Positions 32,407-44,429 of a stretch of 64,000 nt of DNA are shown in pieces. Under the pieces are notes generated by a model. That model did no database searches, had not been told where the DNA came from, and saw nothing but the letters and a program-made list of their open reading frames with translations. The stretch covers positions 19,757,001 to 19,821,000 of the forward strand of contig NC_134776.1 in NCBI RefSeq assembly GCF_050436995.1. The letters run 5' to 3'. Each line of letters starts with the position of its first letter. The stretch's first letter is position 1. Source of the stretch: Anticarsia gemmatalis. Taxonomy: Eukaryota > Arthropoda > Insecta > Lepidoptera > Erebidae. The position numbers were made by a program, and so were the translations under genes.

Positions 32407-32487
32407 GTCGATATGTCGTTGGATGTTTTATTGAAATGCTCATGAAATGTTGTGCTTTCTGCATAATCATGTAGATCAAAAGTTAAG

Positions 32488-32815
32488 GAGCTCGTGGCTA
32501 AGTAATAGCAGCCGCGCGGCTCGATTCCTTAAGTTAAGCTACGCTTGCTGAGGTTGTTCCATAGATGGGTGGCCGTATTAAACAGAAGGTACGCTAAATT
32601 GTGAGTTGTCATTTTAAAGATGTTCTACAGTCGTTACCAGTAGAAGGAGACTTGGAAGTCTGACAACCAATCTTACCGAGGGGTATCATGTTATAACCCG
32701 CGTCACTAGGTTGTGGAGGCCCGATAGGCAGTCGCTCAATGTAAAATACTGGTTTTCAGCTGCATCTGGTGAGACTGAAAACCGACTCTAAACTAGAAAG
32801 GCTAGACTGATGATG
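32488..32815 (+). mobile_element. 5S-headed SINE (family II), diverged
   Basis: AAGTTAAGCTACGCTTGCTG, ATGGGTGGCCG, GGTATCATGTTATAACCC and GATAGGCAGTCGCTC. Confidence 0.7.
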
Positions 32816-32819
32816 GTGA

Positions 32820-33195
32820 TGTAGATAGTAAATGTAATTTTGAGAATACTCATCTGAGTTAAAATGAAGAAAAATATTCAATGACCTGATTTTTCACTGT
32901 CTGTAGTTTTAAAGACAGAGCATTTAACATTTGAAATTACTTGAAAAAAATGTCAATCTTTGCCAAGTTTGTATTAGATCAGATTTTCAGACAACATCAA
33001 TGCCTGAAATTCGATAGAAGCAGAAAATACCCTTTAGAATTTTATAATAAAATCCTTCAGCATGAGTTACATTGGTAATGAGATGAATGCATCACAAATT
33101 ACTTCCTTAATTCAATCCAAAACACGCGAAATCTAAAAGTATTGCGTAACCGGGCGTTGGCCGGCGGGGGCTAACTTACTTTACCACCCCAATGC
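32820..33195. other. Non-coding
   Basis: Nothing recognised. Confidence 0.35.
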
Positions 33196-33239
33196 ACTGC
33201 CAACGCAGTGTTCGAGAGTAAGATGGAGTCGTACGTTAG

Positions 33240-33380
33240 ACAGAGAAAGAACCACATTCTAGATCCTTCTTCCAGCTCCGTGGAATCCCGGCGCCATTTG
33301 CCGTTGCCTAGGTAACCAGAGGGGGAATAAGCCTCTTATTGAGTACCAGAGTATTAAGTCCTTGTTATGTTTGTTTTTGA
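33240..33380 (+). repeat. Module A with decayed heat-shock element
   Basis: GCGCCATTTGCCGTTGCCTA, AGAGGGGGAATAAGCCTC and GAGTATTAAGTCCTTG match 26990-27110; the HSE position reads ATTCTAGATCCTTC. Confidence 0.6.
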
Positions 33381-33389
33381 TTGAGCACA

Positions 33390-34160
33390 GAATTTTCATA
33401 AAATAAATACATATTTTATGAAATTATTTTTTAACAAGAAATCGCCTTTAGATTTTTTTTCGTAATAAAACAATAAAAAAATAATGTGCTGATTGTGCTT
33501 TATGGACCCAGACAAGAAAATACGTCAGCATACTCTTCGAATAATATAATTCCTAATGAAAATCCTTTTTTTTTTGCTTTATATCCGAAATTAAGAATCA
33601 ATTGTCAATGAAATTTTTATGGCACCTCGCGAACTACCCTTGAAATAAAAAACATTTTTTTCAAATCTGATTAAAATTCTGGGGTTAAATGTATGTGGAA
33701 ATACGGTCGAATTCAGAACCTCCTCTTTCTTCTGAAGTTGGTTAAAATATTGTGCCTCCACCGCGCTGCCTGGCTGTCTATTCGCAACAAACTCAAAACC
33801 ACTTAACAGATTCTCATACGGTTTTCAGCAATAGGTAGAGCCGGTACCTTGTTACAGAGATTCTGGTTTAACCGGAGCTAGTAAAAAATAAAATATTAGC
33901 AACCAACTTTATTAATGATAGGCAAATTTATAACTGTTTTTAGGCCTACTGGTGTTACCCAAACGAAATGATTTAAAATTGTATCTTAGACATATTATTT
34001 CTGATATGAATTTGCCAAAGATATTCGGCAACTGCAGCCAGTTTCATTGAAACCAGCCAACAGTGCAGGACTTTGTTTATAGTGTCGAAATGTGAGCACA
34101 ATACACAGCACAATCTCTATTCATTTTCCTGAGCTCAAATGCTTATCTTTATCTCTTCCC
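33390..34160. other. Non-coding
   Basis: GAACCTCCTCTTTCTTCTGAAG at about 33717 is the complement of the ACTTCAAAAAAAGAAGGAGG word at 52240, a known insect repeat start. Otherwise nothing. Confidence 0.4.
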
Positions 34161-34164
34161 CCTG

Positions 34165-34400
34165 AGCACAGCCCTGCTGCAAGAGTCATTGTCCTGTAGT
34201 TACTGCACGAACCGCTGGAGACTCACTTGGCATCGTTCCAGAGCTCTTGTTCAAGGTCGACAGAAATCGATGGAACAACTCTTACGTACCGCGTGATGAC
34301 GTACAGAACATACCTCTTTAGTACTACAGAGGAACTTGTTAAATATTTTATGTCCATACAAATGGCGAGCCGGTAGGTGGAATGATGTTCTTTATAAGAG
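34165..34400 (-). repeat. Module C, inverted
   Basis: CAGCCCTGCTGCAAGAGTC, CCAGAGCTCTTGTTCAAGG and CGTACCGCGTGATGACGTAC pair with 28185-28410. Confidence 0.75.
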
Positions 34401-34578
34401 CGGAGAAATATCAAACCTCATTTTCCATTCATTGACCTGGGTCCATCTATTGCAGATGACTCAGATGATACATTTACAATAGAATATATGTCGTCAAACA
34501 ACCTACACACAAATTGCTTCAGTAAGAACAAACAGAACGAAAACAGTGTAAAGGACAGAATTTTGAATCTATACTTAC

Positions 34579-34947
34579 TCTATACTAATATTATAAAGCT
34601 GAAGAGTTTGTTTGTTTGATTGTTTGTTTGTTTGATTGTTTGATTGTTTGATTGTTTGATTGTTTGATTGTTTGATTGTTTGATTGTTTGATTGTTTGAT
34701 TGTTTGATTGTTTGATTGTTTGATTGTTTGTTTGTTTGTTTGTTTGAACGCGCTAATCTCAGGAACTACTGGTCCGATTTGAAAAATTATTTCATTGTTA
34801 GATAGCCCATTTATCGAGAAAGGCTATAGGCTATATATCATCACATTACGACCAATAAGAGCAGAGTACTAGTGAAAATATGTTACAAAAACGGGGAAAA
34901 TTTCGACTCTCTTATGTGACGCAAGCGAAGTTGCGCGGGTCAGCTAG
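34579..34947 (+). mobile_element. Helitron with expanded octamer run
   Basis: As 296-567, but the TTTG run has become a (TTTGATTG)n array at about 34609-34740. Ends CGGGTCAGCTAG. Confidence 0.85.
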
Positions 34948-35371
34948 TGATCTATAGAATAATAATCAGGCGTATGTAGCGCAAAAATCTTCGCCGTCGC
35001 AACCTGCACTTCTTTTCAAGCAGATCTAACAATCGTACATTATGATGTGGCAAAATAGTTCCAAATATTGGTCGCACTTTTACGCTTCTTCGACAGTGCG
35101 GAGAATATGAATGACGAGATGATATGCGTCCTGTGGCCTGATTCTGTGCTACTAGTTTCTCTATTAGTTGATAACCGGCTAGCTATCGAAAAACATTGTT
35201 TGAAAATCTGATCAGCGCCTCTAGCGGACTGAATCGCGCTACTGATCTAAACTAGTCATAAACCAAATTATTAGTAGTAACCTAAAAAATTGTTACTTAA
35301 GGATATTAAAAAAAAGACTGCTGCAATAATTTTGTTAAGATTGAAACAGCTGCATTCTCTTAAAACTGAGA

Positions 35372-35577
35372 TTTATTATTCATCGTCACAGAAGCCACGT
35401 GCAAAATTCTCGACTTGTATCGAGACCGCAAGTTTTGCATAAAGGGGTGTGTTTTATACGTCACCTCGCTCGGGTAACGTTCATCGATTTCTTTCGCCCT
35501 TGAAATGAAGCCGCGGAATGTGGTCATTGTCCCAACACGCTGACTGAACATGTGACGTCATGTAATGTAGGTTAGGA
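35372..35577 (-). repeat. Module B, second inverted copy
   Basis: GCATAAAGGGGTGTGTTTTA, CGCGGAATGTGGTCATTGTC and TGACGTCATGTAATGTAGG; more diverged than 32118. A TCTCTAC-element scrap (CCGGCTAGCTATCGAA) lies at 35155-35240. Confidence 0.65.
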
Positions 35578-35579
35578 AC

Positions 35580-36472
35580 GATACTAAAACTCACCACTTG
35601 TACGCATAACATTATAATGTAGGTCTTTTGCGCGCTTGAAAATTTAAGGTTACAATATCTAGTCTATATCGCTGACTGTTGGTAGCTCATCGCATGGTCA
35701 ATTATGAAAACCATATTATATATTCACATAATTGTGGATATTTTAAAAGTACTTTTCAGTAGTTTAGTCAATTTGTATTATTACGTATCTATTGAGATAT
35801 ATAAAAAGAATAAAAAGTAGTTTTCGGAATACGCATTTGTATGAGGACAAACTAAAAACATTATTGTAACCATTCATCACAAAGGATTTCCTAAATTGAA
35901 TCCAAAACACGTGCATTGCTAAACCGACGCGACGGCTCGGCGCTAGCCGGTGGGATGTTAATTCACTAACTTCATTATCCAACCCCACGCTACAACCACC
36001 CCATGGGTGATATACTTACGCATTCTAAACATATCGAAATCTTTGATGCTTTGTGTGATGAGCACGATTATTTGTTCTGAGCCTGGTTGTCAGTTTATCT
36101 ATATAGGTATATATTTTTGGTTACCATAGTACAAGCTCTGTTTAATTTGGGATCAAATGATCGTGTGTCAGTTGTCCAATAATATTTAATATTTATTTCA
36201 AAACACTACTTTATAATTTTATCATTTGTAGTATTGAAAGTACACTTGCATTGAACTTCCTAGTCTAGGTGACTAAAAAATATAAGAAATTTGAGGCTCG
36301 ATTTTGTAATTCTACTGTATATTTCTCACTCTCCATAATTATGAATTCTAGCTATACCAAATATAAGGCCTTCCCTGAACCTGCATTATCATGGGGCAAT
36401 AAGTTTGCACGAAATAGCACCATAATATTGAACGTAATTTTTATCCAAACTGACAATGTTTTTTATAAAATA
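35580..36472. other. Non-coding; repeat at 36045-36180
   Basis: 36045-36180 matches the 120-295 repeat (TTCTGAGCCTGGTTGTCAG, AGTACAAGCTCTG). The rest is unassigned. Confidence 0.4.
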
Positions 36473-36958
36473 CTAGCTGACCCGCGCAACTTCGCTTGCG
36501 TCACATAAGAGAGAATGGGTCAGAATTTTCCATGTTTTTGTAACACTTTTTACTGTTAGGTACTCTGCTCCTATTGGTCGTAGCGTGATGATATAAAATA
36601 TGCTTCTTTTTTTCACGGTTTTAGTACGGATATTGAGAATATTTTTCGTGAAAAAACAAAAGCATATTTTATATCATCACGCTACGACCAATAGGAGCAG
36701 AGTAACAGTAAAAAGTGTTACAAAAACGTGGAAAATTCTGACCCATTCTCTCTTATATGACGCAAGCGAAGATGCGCGGGTCAGCTAGTGAGATATAAAT
36801 AATTTTAAGAATATATTTCGTGGAAAAAATAGCATATTTTATATCATCACGCTACGATGCGAGCAGAGTAACAGTAAAAAAATGTTACAAAAACTTCTAA
36901 AAAAATTCTGACTCATTCTCTCTTATGTGACGCAAGCGAAGTTGCGCGGGTCAGCTAG
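36473..36958. mobile_element. Palindromic Helitron end plus a third copy
   Basis: 36473-36605 (-) and 36660-36788 (+) are inverted copies of the Helitron 3' region, each ending in CTAG, around a ~55-bp centre. 36800-36958 repeats the right arm in tandem and also ends CTAG. All three keep the CGCAAGCGAAG hairpin. Confidence 0.8.
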
Positions 36959-37065
36959 TTATTTATATCTCTTAGTACAACGAAGTCGCGCTAAGGCATA
37001 TCCGCCATTAAAACAGTTGCCATGGCAACGGAATTTTGTTAATTCAATGTCATTATAATATTGAT

Positions 37066-37283
37066 ATTTCGCGACTTCGTTGAATTTTCTGAATTTTCCC
37101 GGGAAATGCGTCATTTTCCCGGGGTAAAAAGTAGCCTATGTCCTTTCTCGGGTATCAAAATATATCCATACCAAATTTCATGCAAATTGGTTCAGTCGTT
37201 TAGGCGTGATTGAGTAGCAGACAGACAGACAGACAGACATACAGACAGACAGAGTTACTTTCGCATTTATAATATTAGTATGG
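37066..37283 (-). mobile_element. Helitron-like element, second family
   Basis: CGCGACTTCGTTG, AAATGCGTCATTTTCCCGGG, GACAGACAGACA run, TTTATAATATTAGTATGG; as 12905-13113. Confidence 0.65.
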
Positions 37284-37582
37284 AAGTATGGATTGTACAA
37301 TTAACATGCATTCAGAAGTATATTTTGGTGTTCGAATTGATTTTTTTTACCCATCATCATACTCTTTGTGAACCTCAACAGTTTTTTAAGGTACATCTAA
37401 TGTAATGGAAAATATTACATGACCAAGACAACAGTTACAAGATTTGCCTACGACGACGTAGGAAGGCGAGGCGTGTCCGCTTGTGCTTGGAGAGGGCAAC
37501 ATACCTTGTGCATGATGGATCGATTCATCTAAATAAAGACTCCTGTCCCGGCCGCATCCTGCCACAGCATTTGTTTATATAT

Positions 37583-38292
37583 ATATGTTACTGTAAAAGC
37601 CCGAACTGTGGTAAATCCTAAGATTTTCCGGTAAAACCTAAGATTTACCTCTCAATGATAAAAGTCCGAACGTTCTTTTATTTCGAACTTTTACCACCAT
37701 TTAATTGGTAATTCTTAGGATTTACATAATGACACGGTACGGTAAAAGTTGATAAAGTCATATCATAACATGTTCGAGCCCTAATATAATGATATTGCTA
37801 GGGATATAATTATATGCCGTAACATAGTTATAATGAGAGTTTGAAGATGTCGCTGGGTGGTTTAAAAAAAAAACCACTAAAGCTCCTAACCTTCCTATCC
37901 ATGTCGGTTTGCCCAAAACTCCTTCTTTATAACTATGTTACGGATAGGATACGGAATTATATCCCTAGGGATATAATTATATTACGGTTTCATCTATCCT
38001 ATTGCGACACATCTATAATATAATAATTAAAATAAATTATTAAGAATTACTACCTAGTTTTTTTTATTTACCTAAGTTATGTATGTACCTACCAGCCATC
38101 ACTGGTAAAACCTAGATATATTAAATTCTGATAGCACAAATATGTATTTTTCAACATTTACTTGCCCTTGAGGTGAATCCTAAGATTTACCAAGTGAAAA
38201 GTGGTGACTTTTACCATTGAGAGTTGTTAAATCTTAGGGTTTACCAGAAAATTTTAGGATTTACCACAGTTCGGGCTTTTACAGTAACATAT
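37583..38292. mobile_element. TIR element with nested inverted repeat
   Basis: Ends are ~90-bp inverted repeats starting ATGTTACTGTAAAAGCCCG. Inside, 37796-37986 is a second inverted repeat (GGGATATAATTATA, CCGTAACATAGTTATAA and complements). No transposase. One arm of the outer element also occurs at 11741-11880. Confidence 0.8.
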
Positions 38293-38935
38293 AAATCGAT
38301 TTTTAAATAATATTTTCCATATAATTAGAAAGTTATACAAAGAATGATCTCTTTGAGTTGCTGACGTTTGAGTAACAAGTTAAGATGAAAAGAGTCATTT
38401 TCAAACCAAGGCCGCAAAGTTCTTCGTTCTTATTCATCTTTTGTTTTTATCATATTTCTCTTTAAAAAGTAGTAAATTACTATTGAGAGTCCACGAATCT
38501 TGGACTGCAGAAAATGGCATTCCTAGGCTAGGCACTTTTCGCAAATTCAGATAAAAGTGAGAAACTTATATTATAATTGCCAATATCATCATGCTTCCCT
38601 TTACCCGAGGAATGCGATGCGGAGATATTTTATGATACCATATTTTAATATTTTTCGCTCGAGCCTATATATTAGGTCGAAGAAAAGGTCTTTTCGCATT
38701 ATAGTATGCATGAACTTGTAATAAAATCTTTTCTCTACAGAAGATTTATTAAAATTTAAATGTATATTTTATGAGTCAATAAATAAATTCTTTTGCTTTC
38801 CTTTTTGTCCTGGACGACACGACCGAGAGGTTAGAAATCTAAGCAAACGAGCCTTTGCTCATTAGTGGGACACAGAAACAAGCAAATAAAATAAAAACTC
38901 TCTCGATCTGTTACGCTTTCACGGCTTAACTACTG
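38293..38935. other. Non-coding; MITE fragment
   Basis: 38673-38750 matches the left end of the mariner-type MITE at 21831. Otherwise nothing. Confidence 0.45.
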
Positions 38936-38938
38936 AAG

Positions 38939-39178
38939 CGATTAATATTATAAAGCTGAAGAGTTCGTTTGTTTGTTTGTACGCGCTAATCTCAGGAACT
39001 ACTGGTCCGATTTGAAAAATTATTTCAGTGTTAGATAGCCCATTAATTGAGGAAGGTTATATATCATCACGCTTCGACCAATAGGAGCAGAGAACGAGTA
39101 AAAAATGTTACAAAAACGGGGAAAATTATGACCCATTCTCTTTTATGTGACGCAAGCGAAGTTGCGCGGGTTAGCTAG
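38939..39178 (+). mobile_element. Non-autonomous Helitron, 5' trimmed
   Basis: TTAATATTATAAAGCTGAAG to GCGCGGGTTAGCTAG; hairpin intact. Confidence 0.8.
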
Positions 39179-39229
39179 TAATAAAGTAAAATAGGGTGTA
39201 TTACACGAGTATTATACTATTCTTAGCAA

Positions 39230-39410
39230 CAAACTCATCACGTTACCAGCCAACAAATCCCCCTAATTGAACCCCATAGCAACATTGTATTGATTTCATC
39301 TTAACTTCTAATATTTTTTTGCTAATTTCGCCTTAATAATGTACACGTTAAGTTCATATTTGATTGATAGTGTTAATACGCAGGTGCGAGGAGATCTGTG
39401 GGGTGATATT
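39230..39410. repeat. Dispersed repeat with TTCATATTTGATTGAT
   Basis: Matches 58530-58700 (GTTCATATTTGATTGATAG, GCAGGTGCGAGGAGAT) and is inverted relative to 13180. Confidence 0.5.
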
Positions 39411-39414
39411 TGAT

Positions 39415-40945
39415 GAGTGTATCAAAATAATAATGTGTATTTTTATCCACAGTCGGACCCCTCTTTGTTGGTACTTGTGTTATAAACACGTTTGGATACA
39501 AAAGTTCTATTCATACTGTATATCATCCTTATTTTATGAATGACTGTCTATCTGAAGTTTTACCAATTATTATAAATTAAGTTACGTGCCAGTGATGCTG
39601 CATGGGTCAGCTAGAGCCTAATAATTTTATAAATGCCGAAAAGGACGTATCGTAATCATAGAAACACCTACTTTTAGCAAAAAAACACAAGATTGGAGCT
39701 ACTGCCTAGGCTAGTAAAGAATGTTTATGGGCCATATATGTATATGCAATTAGTTATTCTTCTGAACACATCTTGTATATACACATACTGTAACTTATTT
39801 TAGTGCTGCAGTTAAGACAAAACTCTTAAGCCAGATTAAATATCAGCTATTAAGCAAAAACAAAGGTAGATAGTTATATTTTTTTGTCAACAAAGACTTG
39901 ACGAATGGTCTGGTTACTAACTTTCATTGGTCTGCTTGATTTAGGTAAATATGACAAAGTAAAATTATACAAATGAGATCCTTTGATATTAATCTTTGTT
40001 TCCTATTTCGATTCAAAATATTTATCCATTTCTCAAAATTGGGGTCATCATTACTTAGGGGCGAGACGAGCCTACTAAAAAGTTCTGCGACCACATTTAA
40101 CTGACGGTTAGCTACCGAGATTTTGTGGTCTTAGAAATCACAGTTTCTTTAATCGGAAGCTATCGTTCCTATACTATAAATGCAAGTTAAGTAAAGTAAG
40201 TTAAAAGTTTGAATGTTTGGATAGATGTTTGTTACTCATTCATGACATAACTACCAAACACATTAACACATTTTGATATTTAGAAACCAGTAGTTTATTC
40301 GGTAGTAGTAGTAATTGTTGACCGGTGTTAGTAGAAACAGATACATATTGGTGCAATTAATACCTTGGAGTATGAGCTTGTTGGTAGAAGATCTAAATTA
40401 TAATTAAACATTAAATTAATACATTCTAGTATAATAACATAAATAAATTAGTCATGAGTTCCTTGCAGAACACACAACATTTTTGGTTTTGCTATAGAAC
40501 TTTAAAAAATAGTTTAAAATAAACACATTAAGAAGGAGAAACAAACAAAGTGAGCATGTATTGAAGTATAAGAGATATAGTGTGAGAAGTCGTTAATCTA
40601 TACATGATACAGCTTGCAGGGAATAACATGTCACTTTTTGTGCTTCACTTAAAATTCGTGAATGAGAAATTGAGACCTCCAAGGGATAATAATATCATGG
40701 TTGTGAGAACAAAATGTTGAACGTCCTAAGTTGCATACAGAAAATATCTTGCTTAAAATCAGCAGCAGGCAATCTGTTAAGTCCGGCCTATTCATAAAAT
40801 CTCCCCTAATTCCTTACACAATGCCAATGAAATACGGACGTAAAGTTGTTTTGTACAAGGTTGAAATTTTGGAAGTGGTACTACGTAATGTCTTTGTATA
40901 AAAGGTGTCCCAACTCGAAGGGGCTCACAGTCTTACGATGAATTC
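39415..40945. other. Non-coding, AT-rich
   Basis: No gene or family recognised. Confidence 0.35.
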
Positions 40946-40948
40946 TGT

Positions 40949-41071
40949 ACCTCAATTCTCTACCACTATCAACTACCGACAACGCCCGACATAGGCGCTG
41001 ATCAGATATTCATACAAAATTTCTTGATGACAGGTCGGTTGTCGATAGTAATAGAGAATTGAGCTACTACA
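40949..41071. mobile_element. TCTCTAC MITE-like element, short complete copy
   Basis: CCTCAATTCTCTACCACTAT ... GTAATAGAGAATTGAGCTAC are inverted ends; 122 bp. 41125-41280 next to it matches the 120-295 repeat. Confidence 0.65.
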
Positions 41072-41585
41072 CACCGACCTACAAATATTCATTACTTACG
41101 TACTTTTGTTATGAAATGTCCAGTTAATATTGTGCAGCGAGTGTACAAGACTATTTTCAATTTATCTATATAAGTGTGAATTTAGAAGTATATAAGTATG
41201 TTTATCAGTTATTTGGTTACCATTGTACAAGCTCTACTTAGTTTGGAATCAAATGACCGTGTGAGTTGTCCAACGATTATATTTTTTTATTGTTGAACCA
41301 ACGAGTTCATGTAGCAAGTGTTGTAGATACTTTATTACCATATTATTTGTTTTTTTACAGGAGGTGTATATTCCTTAAAATGTATACGTGGACCCCTTAC
41401 ACAGTCGATCGAATGAAAACTACTCTGTCTTCAACTACGGCCTGTGCTGAAACGTCAGACATTACAAGGCAAGGTTATATAATAAACGATGAGTTTAAAT
41501 AAAATACTAAATCACTGTTGCTTTTTATTCCTATCAGCCCCGTGTGCATAAATAGCGAATTTCAAATCACGATATTATCTTTAAA

Positions 41586-41775
41586 CTAGCTTTTGCCCGC
41601 GACTTCGTCCGGGTTGTTTGTGACTTATAACAGAATTTTCATAATAACTTTCATAAGCTATTTTATCCCCTTGGGGGTAGAATTGGTCGAAATCCTTTCT
41701 TAGCGGATGCCTACGTCGTAACATCTACTTGTTTGCCAAATTTCCGTCCGATTCGTCCAGGCTTTATATCTATTT
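41586..41775 (-). mobile_element. Helitron- or LINE-like tail
   Basis: CTAGCTTTTGCCCGCGACTT, TTATCCCCTTGGGGGTAGAA and CGATTCGTCCAGGC; no second copy in the window. Confidence 0.4.
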
Positions 41776-41989
41776 AGGTGTAAATCAAAGAAGTCGTGAA
41801 TTTACTAATTATTTCTTCACTGTTAGAGTAAGCTATGCAATTGTCTAAGTACACACGTAACTATTTATTTAAAAAATCGGCCACATGCTAGCTATGCGAA
41901 TATTCATAACACTGTATGTATGTCATTGAGCTAGTTACAATAATTGTGAAATCTTACCAATATTTATTACATTTTAGTAAGACAAATGG

Positions 41990-42115
41990 TGTTATAACAT
42001 AGGTAACTGGGTTGTGGAGGTCCGATAGGCTGTCGCTCCATGTAAAATACTGGTATTCAGCTGCAGCCGGACTCCAACATAGTTGGAAGAAAGGCTACCG
42101 TGATTGTGATCGTAT
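41990..42115 (+). mobile_element. 5S-headed SINE (family II), 3' part
   Basis: AACTGGGTTGTGGAGGTCCG, GGCTGTCGCTCCATGTAAAA, TCCAACATAGTTGG. Confidence 0.65.
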
Positions 42116-42249
42116 CAATGGCTACGGCCAGTAGTCACTCTCTATTACAAGAGACTATATGGCTATGCTATGCTAATGGCAAAATGTGGGTGTATTTTAG
42201 GCACCTATGCTTAGATCAGATAGTTTAGAATAGTATAGATAGTTCAGTA

Positions 42250-42360
42250 GCTCGATTGGATGGATGTGAATAAAGCAAAGAAGTTTGTAAGTATCGCACC
42301 AAGTGGCGTTCTTTAGTCTGTGCTTACCCCTAAAAGGAAAAAAAAGGCTTGATTTATGTA
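42250..42360 (+). mobile_element. LINE/SINE 3' tail
   Basis: GGATGGATGTGAATAAAGC, CACCAAGTGGCGTTC, GTCTGTGCTTACCCC; as 18733 and 47240. Confidence 0.45.
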
Positions 42361-42364
42361 TTAG

Positions 42365-42770
42365 CTATTATTGAATATGAACCATTATTCTGAAAAGGGC
42401 TGAAAATATATAAGTGCAAACAATGTCTTATGCATTTTCAAATACTTCGGAAACAATTTTTTGAGACGTATTATCCAACTATGCCAATAATATTTAATAT
42501 TTTCTTTGGTCTCTGCCTACCCCTACTTGTTTATTCGCTACTTGACACTATAATTTAGCTGTGGGAACCCAATAAGATCGTCTTATTATCAACAAGCTAC
42601 AGTATTTTGACTATTTCATTGTCAAATAAAATAAATACCATGAAAATAGATTCAACATCAAACAAACAGCTCCCGAGTGTTCAGTTACATGCACCTAAAT
42701 CCGTCGGCTCGTCAACTGTCCTTATTAACTATGCAAAATTATTATAGATTGATAACTAGCACACTCCAAT
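42365..42770. other. Non-coding
   Basis: Nothing recognised. Confidence 0.35.
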
Positions 42771-42771
42771 G

Positions 42772-42885
42772 CCCGGTTTCTGAATACATTTAGCGGTAGT
42801 TTACCTATTCAATAGCGTTTTTTTTGTTTGAGTTTAAACGCTGTTGAATAGATAAACTACCGCTAAATGTACCTCAGAAACCGGG
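42772..42885. mobile_element. 114-bp hairpin MITE
   Basis: CCCGGTTTCTGAATACATTT, AGCGGTAGTTTA and CAATAGCG pair with their complements on the right; about 46-bp arms and a short centre. Confidence 0.8.
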
Positions 42886-43023
42886 GGTAACTGTCCTACT
42901 ATTAAACGTGGTGTACCTCTGATTCGTTATGATAAATAGTTTTTCTCTTCACTTTTATAAGAAGGGAAGTGAAGCTTTTGATTAATTGAAAGTGACAAAA
43001 CACTGTATAATCAGTATCCGTAT

Positions 43024-43170
43024 CGGTCGACGACTAGTGTACTTTAAATTGATGGTAACTATACATTGTTGCTTTAAGGTTACGTGTTAATCACAATAAT
43101 CTAAGGAAGAAAGCAATGTGTAGCGTAGTTGCTTTCAAATATTTGCCAACCGAGATACGTGATAGCCAGA
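43024..43170 (-). mobile_element. ACGTATCTC MITE, diverged copy
   Basis: CAATGTGTAGCG, CTTTCAAATATTTGCCAAC and GAGATACGTGATAGCCAG are the complement of the left end of 48761-48930. Confidence 0.6.
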
Positions 43171-43174
43171 GCTT

Positions 43175-43735
43175 ACACATTTATAAGTAAGATAGTTTAA
43201 GCTCATCCGAAGATGATATCTCCTAACCCATGGTGCCAGCTATTCTTGCCTTGATATAAAGTATTTATTCTCTGCAGGCTGCTCTAAAGACCTACCATGG
43301 TTTACTATTGTAATATGTGTTGCATTTCTGATTGGAATTATATGCTTACAATCTATTACAATCAGTAGCCAAATATATGCATTTGAATTAGTCTTTCAGA
43401 AATTAACATATTAACTTTATTTGCCATAGTAAATAAATTTAATATGTTGCATTCAAGCTTATGAATTTATTAGCGTCAATTAATGGGACTCGAACCCATG
43501 ACATGATATATTATGGTGAATTTGTTTAGTTATGTATTAAACTGTCTAGTTAAGTATGTACCTATGTATTGAAAGTGTTTAATGTTGATTAAATCAGAAT
43601 TAAATTATTTATGATTTCTTTAAAGAAAGCTAGTATAGTTAAAATTCAAAAACTAGTTCAAGTGTGTGACTGTGTAAGGTGTGTATTAGGGGGTGTATTT
43701 AGGGGAAGATAATAAAAAACAACATTTGAAATTAT
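43175..43735. other. Non-coding
   Basis: GGGACTCGAACCCATGAC at 43482-43500 is a tRNA B-box-like word on the minus strand, without an A-box; a SINE scrap. Otherwise nothing. Confidence 0.4.
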
Positions 43736-43740
43736 TAATA

Positions 43741-43746
43741 TTTATT
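43741..43746 (-). terminator. Probable poly(A) signal of gene 3
   Basis: Minus-strand AATAAA about 690 nt after the stop. The following TGTTGTTTTTTATTATCTT resembles TGTTGATTTTTTTATTTCTT after the gene 2 signal. Confidence 0.45.
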
Positions 43747-44429
43747 TCAAATAATTTGGCATCAATACAACATACAGTAAAAGGTTATTGTTATACCACT
43801 TATAATAAAATTAGGCATAAAATTATATCATTTAAACTTATTCAATACAATTTTAAGTTAATTTTGATTTAAAATAACATTATCACTTTAAATTATTGCA
43901 TCACTTAACCGAAACATCACAGATGAATTAAATAACAACCAAAAGTTTTGATTTTTTGATCCACAAACACACATTATTATTCTTACATCTATTTTATTCA
44001 ACATGTTTTTTTTTCTTATGTACTAGATCGTTTGGGTCTCGAGGACCGACATAAAATCGTTTGATTTCTATTCTACAGTCCAATAAACAATTTAGATGAT
44101 ACATATGTAAGTGACTTGCACTTTGAGACACAATAAGAAACAATTTTTATACGCTACATAATTCAAAACAGGATAGTTTTCACATTGAGAAATAGTTAAG
44201 CAGGTTAGAAGTTGATGCGATAGAACAATGAAGTACTACAATCCAACTGAGTAAGTGCGGGGGACGGCCGCTGCGCCCCGGGGTCGCGTGCTTGCCCCCG
44301 AGTACGCAAACATAATCACAATGTCCTCACAACAACAATTCCGACACCAAGTATTATATTTTGCGAGACGAGCCTCGCTATTTAAATAGACAATTAAGAT
44401 AATCAGCAAATGGGTTTGATCCGATTCGT

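Noticed and set aside
36269..36508. 79-codon open frame
   Set aside because: It runs into a Helitron end, has no domain, and is AT-rich like its surroundings.
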